From Fodinibacter sp963833495 (GTDB taxonomy: Bacteria > Actinomycetota > Actinomycetes > Actinomycetales > Dermatophilaceae), in contig CAWHYJ010000011.1 in the NCBI GenBank assembly GCA_963833495.1, positions 248,001 through 312,000 on the forward strand: a stretch of 64,000 nucleotides of DNA. The letters run 5' to 3'. Shown here one piece after another: positions 16,974-23,780 of the stretch. The translations under genes were made by a program, and so were the position numbers. Numbering within the stretch: position 1 is the first letter of the stretch; each line of letters begins with the position of its first letter. Under the pieces are notes generated by a model. That model saw only the letters and a program-made list of their open reading frames with translations, was not told where the DNA came from and searched no databases.

Positions 16974-17746
16974 GTGCACGCCCCTTTCGAGAGCAAAACT
17001 GAGGAGTGGGGCAAACTGCCCCTTCGCCTCAAGCCCCCCAAAGGTCGCCCGCGAACCTTGTGCATACCTTGGGATTTCGGCCCAGCATGAGAATCTCCTC
17101 ATTTTGGTTCACTGCGCCAGACGTCAACGCTGCGGCGTTCCCAAATTCAACTACTTGGTGAACCGTGCCGGTGACTGGCCCGAGTCCTATAGACGCGAGG
17201 GCCCGGCCGTTAACCTGAGAACTTCAGGGCGGCGGGCGCGAGAATGCGACTACGAGCGGGTCCGGTCGCTGCACCTCTGCACCGGATGCCGCGCCGCCCA
17301 CCTCGGACGGCGTGGCTGCCGCGGTCGCACTATCCCACCGCGGGCGGGCCGACCCGATCGAGACCCGCGCCGGACCATTCCGGCCACCCCTTTCAGTGAA
17401 GGCCCCGGACGCCCGTCACTCCCCAGCTGGTGGAACACCTCGTGGAGCTCGCAGGTACTGGGTTCGACGCAAAGGGCCTGGGCCACACCGCCGCTGGCGT
17501 ACCCCTCCCCGACGACCATGCGGCATCCGCCCCCTGGTGGCGCACCCAACGCCACTTGCCCAACCATTGCGAACCTGACGCGTCCGCATGGTCCGCTCAC
17601 GAGCACTCGCTCATTGAACAGGACGGGCCGATTGGCGACGGAGACACTCGCCGCCCACGCCACGAGCCGCGAGGTCCTCGATCCGCTCAGTTTAGGCACG
17701 CCGCAATCTCGCGCCGGCTTGCCGTCCGGCATTGCGCATGGAAACT
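16974..17746. other. 773-nt stretch with no confident gene
   Basis: This region holds the upstream sequence of the FN3 gene and possibly a decayed gene. A forward open frame from about 17430 to 17783 encodes a peptide starting with VELAGTGFDAKG; it reads like coding sequence for its first 60 codons but has no clear start context, ends inside the next operator and matches no family I know. The opposite strand is also open over much of it. I treat it as non-coding or relic. Confidence 0.35.
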
Positions 17747-17770
17747 TATATACCCATATTTGGGTATATA
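17747..17770. promoter_or_regulatory. Operator palindrome upstream of the HTH/DUF6036 pair
   Basis: Arms TATATACCC and GGGTATATA, nine bases each and separated by ATATTT, form a perfect inverted repeat ten nt before the HTH gene start. The site is very AT-rich in a GC-rich region and would cover the core promoter. Autoregulation by the HTH protein, as in toxin-antitoxin operons, is the simplest reading. Confidence 0.75.
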
Positions 17771-17779
17771 CTCGCTTGC

Positions 17780-18337
17780 ATGAGTTCAAGAGACCGTCTG
17801 CGCCTGCGCCTGGCGGCGCTGATCGAGGCTGCCGGTTTCAACCAGAGCCAGGCGGCGCATGCGGTCGGGTGCACGCCTTCGCGACTGGGGGACTACCTGG
17901 CCGGTCGCACCGTCCCCTCAGCACTGGTTCTGCTCGACCTCGAAGACGCAGCCGAGCAGGCAGCACATCGCACGTGGATGCGGGCCTCGGATGTCATCGA
18001 CGCAGTCGCCACCCACTGCGACTCAGATCCGGTGTGGGCCATGCGAATGCTGCTCCAAGGACGTGACCAGTCCCTCGCACTGAGCACGCCGGCCCGTCGC
18101 GCGATCTGGGCCACGGGCTCCCCCCCACTGCCTTTGACTGGCCCGTGGAAGACGCTGGCGCACACCATCCTGCGCGAGACCGCGCGCGACGGGCGGCCGA
18201 TCCCCCAGTGGCTCGCTGCCCCCATGCCGCTACGCGAGCCTTGGGCCCCGCTTCCGTTGAGGCCGGGACGAGCATTGGACGATGGTCTTGCCGCGCTCGG
18301 CATCCAGATCAACGAGCGTGAGCTGGTCACGGCGTGA
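17780..18337 (+). CDS. HTH (XRE-like) protein, putative antitoxin/repressor
   Basis: DNA-binding protein of 185 aa. Residues 8-60 form an HTH domain (LAALIEAAGFNQSQAAHAVG, then CTPSRLGDYLAGRTVPS); the rest is a helical, proline-containing region with no named domain. ATG 17780 lies directly after the operator palindrome; the frame is open upstream but would run through the operator. Its stop overlaps the GTG start of the downstream nucleotidyltransferase gene as GTGA, indicating strict coupling. The organisation (autoregulated HTH gene, then a minimal nucleotidyltransferase) is that of AbiE- and MenAT-type toxin-antitoxin modules, so an antitoxin role is inferred. Confidence 0.75.
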   Translation: MSSRDRLRLRLAALIEAAGFNQSQAAHAVGCTPSRLGDYLAGRTVPSALVLLDLEDAAEQAAHRTWMRASDVIDAVATHCDSDPVWAMRMLLQGRDQSLALSTPARRAIWATGSPPLPLTGPWKTLAHTILRETARDGRPIPQWLAAPMPLREPWAPLPLRPGRALDDGLAALGIQINERELVTA

Positions 18338-18873
18338 GCTTCGACCTCGACGCGGCCCAGATCCGCCAACTGCTGGACGAACTCGACCAACGCCTCAGCG
18401 TCGCCGGAATCGCGGCGACCGTCTACGTCGTCGGAGGCGCGGCGATCTCGCTACACCTTCCCGACACGGACCGCCGGACCCAAGACATCGACGGCATCAC
18501 TACCGATGACCGGGTCGCCGACATCGTTGCGCAGATGGCCGACGAGCTCGGCCTGCCGGAGGGGTGGCTCAACGGAGCCGCCCGCCCATTCCTCCCGCCC
18601 ATCCCCGGTGACGCCCTCACCCCACCCAGCTCCCCAGGTCTGCGAGTGCAGTTGGCATCACTCGAGCAGTTGCTCGCCATGAAGCTGGCGGCAGGCCGAG
18701 CACGCGACGCCGCGGACATCACCGCCCTGGCAACGGTGCTGCAGGTGGACCCGGAGGAAGCGGTCCAACTGACGCTCAAGGCATACGGGGCGGAGGCACT
18801 CGAGGTGATGACCAAGCTGGAGGACGTCACGCACGACGCGCAGGCACTCATCCCCGAGCGTCCACGAGACTGA
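18334..18873 (+). CDS. DUF6036-type nucleotidyltransferase, putative toxin
   Basis: Minimal nucleotidyltransferase-fold protein, 179 aa. The catalytic signature is visible: VYVVGGAAISLHL (GG motif of the fold) followed by RTQDIDGI (D-x-D metal ligands), and a distal helical part PGLRVQLASLEQLLAMKLAA that is conserved in DUF6036/AbiEii-like proteins. Related enzymes transfer nucleotides to tRNA or protein and act as toxins or phage-defence effectors. Start is GTG 18334, overlapping the upstream HTH gene by four nt. The catalytic residues look intact. A housekeeping role cannot be excluded; the island context and coupling favour a toxin-antitoxin pair. Confidence 0.8.
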   Translation: MSFDLDAAQIRQLLDELDQRLSVAGIAATVYVVGGAAISLHLPDTDRRTQDIDGITTDDRVADIVAQMADELGLPEGWLNGAARPFLPPIPGDALTPPSSPGLRVQLASLEQLLAMKLAAGRARDAADITALATVLQVDPEEAVQLTLKAYGAEALEVMTKLEDVTHDAQALIPERPRD

Positions 18874-18957
18874 CGAGCCGTCGGCACAGGGACACTCCCC
18901 AGGCGCGGAGGGTTGCGACGCCATTAGGGCCGCGCGGAATGCGGCATGAGCGGTCAT

Positions 18958-19561
18958 TTACTGGCTGCGGCTCCGGCCCTGCAGGATTGCGGTGGCTTCC
19001 TTGCCGAGGAGAGGGTCCTGCGCGAAAGACTCAATGACGGCTCGTCCCTGACCGGGCCTGATCCGATTGCCGATGCGGTTGATCGGACGCAGGAAGTAGA
19101 TGCGGCAAGGCCCGAGGCTGTCAGTCTGGATCAACGAGAGCAGGTCGTCGTATTGCGCGCGTGTCGCGCAGTTGCTGAGTGCTGCTGCGAGCCGGTCGCG
19201 TACAACGTCGCGATCTGCGTCGAGCATCATGTTGCGGAGATCGCTCCACCAACCTCGAACAGAGGGGTGGTCGAGTCCCTGACCAACGCCTTCAAGTACG
19301 CGGTCGGGATAGTCAAGTGACAGGTGCTTGAGCAGAACCGGGATCGCCGGTGGGCGTGAGTCGGGGATCTTGTGCAGATCCCACACGGTGTCCACATCGA
19401 GACCCGAGGGCTCTGAGATCCGCCACCACCGGCTGCTCGGCAATTCTGAAGAGACGCGTGCGTTCAGCGCGTTCGGACTCCACTCGCTCCACCTCAGAGC
19501 GATACGCAGGGTCGTCGCGCATCCGACGTTCCTTCTCCGCTATCAACTCTGCCGCTGTCAT
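18958..19561 (-). pseudogene. Frameshifted HEAT-repeat-like protein gene
   Basis: Two overlapping frames together make one sensible protein of about 200 aa. The first (ATG 19561) encodes a Glu/Arg-rich helical N-terminus ending in QPVVADLRALG; the second continues with LDVDTVWDLHKIPDSRPPAI and a helical HEAT-like part (VLLKHLSLDYPDRVLEGVGQ). Removing one G from the GGG at 19403-19405 joins them. HEAT-repeat proteins with this pattern are common small actinobacterial proteins, sometimes next to toxins; no function can be assigned. The shift may be real decay or a sequencing error. Confidence 0.6.
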
Positions 19562-19686
19562 GCCCCCACGCCCGGCACCCTAGTCGGTGCTCATGACCGC
19601 GCGCGGTCATCCACGCGTCCAAGCCCATCCGCTCATCGGCATAGGTAACTCCGGCCCCGCACCGAGGACGCCCGCCGGAAGCGTAC

Positions 19687-20255
19687 CTAGCGCGAGGTAC
19701 GGCGGACCCAGGCGTTACCGAGCCGCTCAAGAGCCGGCCCGAGGGTGGCGAAGTCGCGGTCGTAGATCCGACCGGACTCGAGGCCGGCCGAGAGTCGGTC
19801 GAGGGCTTGGATGAGTTCGGGCAGAGTGGTCGCGAACGCAGGTGTGGAGGGAGCCGTCGGTCTTGGCGTCGGCGGTGCGAGCCTCGGCGAGTAGCCGAGG
19901 ACGAACTGATCGAGCATCGCCGTGATGTCGCCCCAGACCTCGCTGTCGAGCTCGCCGCGCTGCCGACGGCTCTGCAGTCGGACGAGGAACTCCCGGGAGA
20001 GCCGGAGGAGCGAGCCACTCGCGAGATCGCCGATTCGTCTCGCTCCTCTTGCGTTGGCGTGCGCTCGGGACGCGGCTTGGGTGCCCTCGGAACGTCGATC
20101 ATCCGGATCTGAACGGCTGCCTCACGGGCCCCACGACGGGTCACTGCGGCGATGTTCCGGCACCGGCTCGAGCACCACACGGGGCGCCTGCCGCGGCCTG
20201 CATACGAGACTGTGGCGCCGCACTGAGGACACCCCCGAGACTCCTCCCCCGACAT
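19687..20255 (-). pseudogene. Frameshifted zinc-ribbon protein gene
   Basis: The start ATG 20255 opens a frame with a zinc ribbon (CPQCGATVSYAG, then WCSSRCRNIAAVTRRGAREAA) and a basic linker up to EERDES. A different frame then continues with GDLASGSLLRLSREFLVRLQ and a helical C-terminus (MLDQFVLGYSP, ELIQALDRLSAGLESGRIYD) ending at 19687. The switch lies near 20030 and needs one base added. The whole would be 189 aa. It resembles small DNA- or RNA-binding zinc-finger proteins of actinobacterial elements. The function is unknown; it precedes the integrase region on the island. Confidence 0.6.
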
Positions 20256-20752
20256 GAATCCACGGTACCGAATCGGGTCAGAATTCGCATCACTGAAACG
20301 TCCGCAGAACCGGAATGCATCGGGTGTGCAGTTGACGGCATTTCGGGTTTTCGGGGTAGGGACGTTGCGGCACGTCGGCGAATTTGGGCAGGGCCGTTAC
20401 GTGGGTCGCGGAGTGAGGGCGCAGGGGCCGTCGCTCGCGGTGGTGGGTAGCGGCGTGTGTTTGGCGCTTCGCGCTGGTCTGAGTGAGACGCGATAAGTCG
20501 AGCTCGCCCAGGACGAGGCCGAGGGCGGTCGCGTCTCCGGTAGCCGGCGAGGCGGCGGGGGATGCGACCAGAGATCGTGAACCACGACGGCGCCGCCGCG
20601 GCCGACATCGCAACCGGTCGAGTGCCGCGCCCGGACGCGGACCCGGCGGCGCCCGAGCAGCTCCTACCGGAGCGAACGCCCGCTGTCGCTCGATCCGACG
20701 ACGAGACCTCGCTGATCACGCGCCCGCAACGGGCGGGGCCGGATTGACGCGC
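20256..20752. other. 497-nt stretch with no confident gene
   Basis: This lies between the zinc-ribbon gene and the 3' end of the integrase. Several frames are open on both strands, as expected for high GC, but none has a start with a ribosome-binding site or a recognisable domain. In particular I find no excisionase-like HTH gene here. Confidence 0.4.
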
Positions 20753-21874
20753 CTACTGTCCGGCCAAGTTGGACAACCGGGAGAGGGCCTCGGCGATCTG
20801 CCGGTCGCGGTCCTGGGATGCGTGCTGGTAGCGCAGGGCGGCGTTGACGCTGCTGTGCCCGAGTCGCTGCTGGAGGTCCGCCAAGGTTGCGCCGGCCATC
20901 GCGGCCATCGTCGCGCCGGTGTGGCGCAGGTCGTGGAGGCGGAGGTCCGGTCGCCCTGCCGCCAGCCGCGCCGGCTGCCAGTACTTGTACAGCGTCGACG
21001 GCTGGAGGTTCGAGACGCCGTTGGCGCCAGGGAAGAGGAGGTCGTCGGCAGCAGACCCGGTGAACACCTCCAGGTGGTGGGTCACCACAGGAACGATGTG
21101 CGGCGGGATGGCGACCGTGCGGGTACCAGCCGCCGACTTCGGGGTGCCGGTGACCGCCTTGCCCCGGACCCAGGAAACTGCGCGCTCGACCCGGACTGTG
21201 CCGTGGACGACGTCGACGTCCCGACGACGCAGCTCGAGCAGCTCCCCGCTGCGCAGGGCGCACCAGGCGCCGAGCAGCACCAGCGCGCGGTACTGCTCAG
21301 GCATAGCCTCGACAATGGCGGACAGCTCGTCGACCGACGCCGGCCGGACGTCCCGAGCCCGCGGCGAGTTCGAGGCTCCCCGGATACGGCACGGGTTCGC
21401 GTCGATGAGGTCGTCCGCCACTGCTGTGTTCAGCACGGCCTTGAGCAGCGCGTACGAGCGCGCCCGGACGGTCGGGGTGTCAGGGTTCATCGATGCCCAC
21501 CACGTGCGGACGTCAGCAGGCGTGATGTCGGCGATAGGCCGGGTGGTGAACCGCGGCACGAGGTACTTGTTGAGCACGTGCTCGTAGCCCTCACGCGTCT
21601 TCGGCTTGAGCTCCCGGGTTGCGACCCAGGTTGTCGCGTAGTCGGTGAACGTCGCTACTGCGGCCCGAGGCGCCGGCGGCTCGGGGCGCTCGAACTCCCC
21701 GAGGACGATCTTCTGCCGCTCGACGCCGAGCCAGCCCTCGGCATCGGCCTTGCTGAGGAAGGTGATCGGGGCGTTGGTACGACGAAGGTCGGGAGCCACG
21801 TAGCTGGCCTGCCAGCGCCCGGACGGCAGCCTTCGGATACGGCCGAACCCCCGTCGGCCCTTCCGGCCGCTCAT
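20753..21874 (-). CDS. Tyrosine recombinase / integrase of the island
   Basis: Site-specific recombinase expected to integrate and excise the island at tRNA-Thr; 373 aa. The N-terminus has an AP2-like arm-binding segment (GFGRIRRLPSGRWQASYVAP), residues 73-165 a SAM-like core-binding domain, and the rest the catalytic domain with R208 (CALRSGEL), K246 (TPKSAAGTR), H314 and R317 (HDLRH), H340 (LGH) and Y349. All active-site residues are present, so the enzyme should work. ATG 21874 lies about 150 nt from the attachment core, the normal position for an integrase at a tRNA-linked element. Confidence 0.95.
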   Translation of the reverse strand: MSGRKGRRGFGRIRRLPSGRWQASYVAPDLRRTNAPITFLSKADAEGWLGVERQKIVLGEFERPEPPAPRAAVATFTDYATTWVATRELKPKTREGYEHVLNKYLVPRFTTRPIADITPADVRTWWASMNPDTPTVRARSYALLKAVLNTAVADDLIDANPCRIRGASNSPRARDVRPASVDELSAIVEAMPEQYRALVLLGAWCALRSGELLELRRRDVDVVHGTVRVERAVSWVRGKAVTGTPKSAAGTRTVAIPPHIVPVVTHHLEVFTGSAADDLLFPGANGVSNLQPSTLYKYWQPARLAAGRPDLRLHDLRHTGATMAAMAGATLADLQQRLGHSSVNAALRYQHASQDRDRQIAEALSRLSNLAGQ

Positions 21875-22025
21875 GACACCCGCTCGGAGCAGCGGCCTCG
21901 TGCCATCTGCGTGCCATATCCCTGATTACTGGTGTCCATCTCTGACCCCCGATGTCCACGGAGTCGGGCCCGTGAACACGAGCATTATCGCAGTTCAGAG
22001 GGGTCGGAGACAAGATCAGGTGCGA
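21875..22025. promoter_or_regulatory. Integrase promoter and right-arm att region
   Basis: Between the integrase start and the core repeat lie CTGCGTGCCATA (21907-21918) and ATGTCCAC (21952-21959), both shared with the left arm, plus a second GTGCCAT at 21900 and GTGTCCAT at 21932. These repeated short words are candidate integrase or excisionase binding sites that also overlap the integrase promoter region. Confidence 0.5.
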
Positions 22026-22069
22026 GAGCTGGCGAAGGGACTCGAACCCTCAACCCCCTGTTTACAAGA
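22026..22069. repeat. Right attachment-site repeat (attR) inside tRNA-Thr
   Basis: Identical over 44 bases to 10155-10198. It covers the tRNA-Thr 3' half from the anticodon loop through the T-arm and acceptor 3' strand to one base beyond the discriminator. Confidence 0.92.
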
Positions 22070-22099
22070 CAGGTGCGCTACCGATTGCGCCACGCCAGC
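22027..22099 (-). tRNA. tRNA-Thr (anticodon UGU)
   Basis: A 73-nt cloverleaf reads on the minus strand. The acceptor stem GCTGGCG pairs with CGCCAGC; the D-arm is GCGC...GCGC; the anticodon stem-loop is CCTGT-CTTGTAA-ACAGG with anticodon TGT reading ACA; the T-arm contains GGTTCGAGTCC. CCA is not encoded. Its 3' half serves as the island attachment site and was probably supplied by the element. Confidence 0.97.
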
Positions 22100-22140
22100 G
22101 GGCCCACGCCGACAGGGCGCGGACAGCCCCGGAGTCTACG

Positions 22141-22163
22141 CGGATGCCGGCACCCGGCATCCG
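22141..22163. terminator. Hairpin of inverted GGATGCCG words
   Basis: CGGATGCCGG and CCGGCATCCG form a perfect 10-bp stem around the three-base loop CAC. It lies between the ThrE-type exporter 3' end and the start side of tRNA-Thr and can serve as terminator for the exporter gene. The arms are the overrepresented 8-mer of this genome in inverted orientation. Confidence 0.7.
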
Positions 22164-22280
22164 CCATCGGCCCCTGCCGCGGCACGCAGAACTTTCGCTC
22201 CCACGCGGCAATCGCCGCGTCGCCCACGAACTTCCGCGTTCCCCGAGCAGTCGCCCAGCTCCCGTACGCGCACCGGCACC

Positions 22281-23780
22281 TCAGGCGCGCCGGAGGTCGC
22301 CGCTGTCGTCGTCCCGCCCCTCGCGACCGTCTCGCCCCTCGGGCCGCGCCCCGCGCACCGAGCGGTCCCACGGCGACGCGAGGATCTCGCCGAACACCGT
22401 GCCGGTCGCGATGGCCAGCAGGATCGCCCCCGCACCCAGCAGCGTGGTGAGCCCGGACTGGATGGTCAGGGAGCCGGGGGCATCGCCACCGGCGGCCACC
22501 AGTTCGTAGAGGCCGCGGAAGATTGTGAGACCCGGCAGCAGGGCGAAGCTGGCCGGCACGACGAGCACCATCGACGGGGCGCCGAGCCGCGCCGCGACCA
22601 GGCGCCCAGCCGCCCCGAGCGCGACGGCCGCGACCCCGGTGGCGGCGATGGCCCCGATGCCGACCCCGCGGGTGAGCCCGGCCGCCACCACGGCGGTGCC
22701 CATCGACAGCAGCCCGGTGGGCACGATCAGGCGGCGCAGGCTCTGCACGGTGACGGCACCGCTCAGGCCCACGACGAGCGCACCCCCCACGGCCGCGAAC
22801 ACCGACGACTGGTTCACGTTCAGCTCCAGCACCGACGGCGAGACGAAGCCCGAGTCGAGCACCGTCGTCAGCGACAGCATCACGGTCAGCCCACCGGCGA
22901 TGCCGATGATCAGCCCCATCAGCGCCACCAGCACCGACAGCAGCCGGCCGGCGCCGGTGAGCGGGAAGCCGAAGAGCACGTCCTCGATGGAGGAGGCCAT
23001 CGAGCGCCCGGGCAGCATCGCGACGATGCCGCCGGCCACGATGAACGCGAAGTCCTGTTCCTGCATGGGACGCCCGAGCGCGATGGTCGCCGCGTAGACC
23101 GCACCCGCGAGCAGGGTCGCCACCATGGCGTTGATCGCGTTGGCGTAGAACTCGGGCAACGCAATCCGCGCGTAGAGGCGGTTGACGGCGGTGACCGCGA
23201 GTACCACGAGCACAGTGGCCACGGCCGTGAGCGCACTCGCACCGATCATCACGGCGACGGCCGAGGCGAGCAGCGCGCTGGCGAGCGACACCGCCCAGAC
23301 CGGGAAGATGCGCCGGCTGCGCTTGATCTGCCGCAGCCGGCGGTCAGCCTCGCGTGAGTCGATCCGGCCACCGGCCAGCGCCTCGACGAGCTCGTGCACC
23401 GCGACCAGGCGGGCGTAGTCGTGACGGGTGCGCCGCACCACGCGCAGCAGGGTGTGCGGCCGCCCGGTGGAGCTCGACGCCTGGATGAGCAGCGACTGCA
23501 GCGTGACATCGACCTCCACCACGTCTACGCCGGCCGCTGCCGCCACGGCGGCCACACTGCCCACCACCTGGGGCGCGCCCGCCCCGCAGCGCAGCATCAG
23601 CTCCCCCACGCGAGCCGCGAGGTCGATCGCCCACCGCACCTGGGTGTCCTCGGGCGCCTCACCCGGAATGCGCATGTTCCGGTAGGGCGTGCGGCGCAGC
23701 AGGTCGGCCATCGGCATGGGTTCGGTCGGCGACTCGCCCTGGAAGATGCGCCCTGGGCGGTCGCGGGGTGGTCGGCTCAC
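22281..23780 (-). CDS. Threonine/serine exporter family protein (ThrE-like)
   Basis: Membrane exporter of 499 aa in which the DUF1212 (ThrE) and DUF3815 halves are in one chain. Residues 40-140 are a cytoplasmic domain (MLRCGAGAPQVVGSVAAVAA, SSSTGRPHTLLRVV) and the rest about ten helices (IFPVWAVSLASALLASAVAV, MLPGRSMASSIEDVLFG). Corynebacterial ThrE exports threonine and serine; substrate range here is inferred. GTG 23780 overlaps the stop of the upstream kinase gene as GTGA, so the two are translationally coupled. A polar Arg/Asp-rich C-terminal tail of about 25 residues follows the last helix. Confidence 0.88.
   Translation of the reverse strand: MSRPPRDRPGRIFQGESPTEPMPMADLLRRTPYRNMRIPGEAPEDTQVRWAIDLAARVGELMLRCGAGAPQVVGSVAAVAAAAGVDVVEVDVTLQSLLIQASSSTGRPHTLLRVVRRTRHDYARLVAVHELVEALAGGRIDSREADRRLRQIKRSRRIFPVWAVSLASALLASAVAVMIGASALTAVATVLVVLAVTAVNRLYARIALPEFYANAINAMVATLLAGAVYAATIALGRPMQEQDFAFIVAGGIVAMLPGRSMASSIEDVLFGFPLTGAGRLLSVLVALMGLIIGIAGGLTVMLSLTTVLDSGFVSPSVLELNVNQSSVFAAVGGALVVGLSGAVTVQSLRRLIVPTGLLSMGTAVVAAGLTRGVGIGAIAATGVAAVALGAAGRLVAARLGAPSMVLVVPASFALLPGLTIFRGLYELVAAGGDAPGSLTIQSGLTTLLGAGAILLAIATGTVFGEILASPWDRSVRGARPEGRDGREGRDDDSGDLRRA

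Larger units (their letters stand above)
10155..22069. mobile_element. 11.9-kb integrative genomic island in tRNA-Thr
   Basis: The region is bounded by a perfect 44-bp direct repeat whose right copy lies inside tRNA-Thr(UGU). A tyrosine recombinase with all catalytic residues starts about 150 nt inside the right end. Cargo includes a metal-efflux pair, a two-component system, a secreted FN3 protein, an HTH/DUF6036 pair and two frameshifted genes. The 8-mer GGATGCCG, abundant to the right, is rare here, which supports a foreign origin. No conjugation, replication or phage structural genes were recognised, so it may be mobilised in trans or be a reduced element. Confidence 0.9.

Noticed and set aside
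17250..17789. A 179-residue leftward open frame
   Set aside because: It starts inside the operator palindrome of the HTH gene, is Arg/Pro-rich and has no domain or ribosome-binding site.
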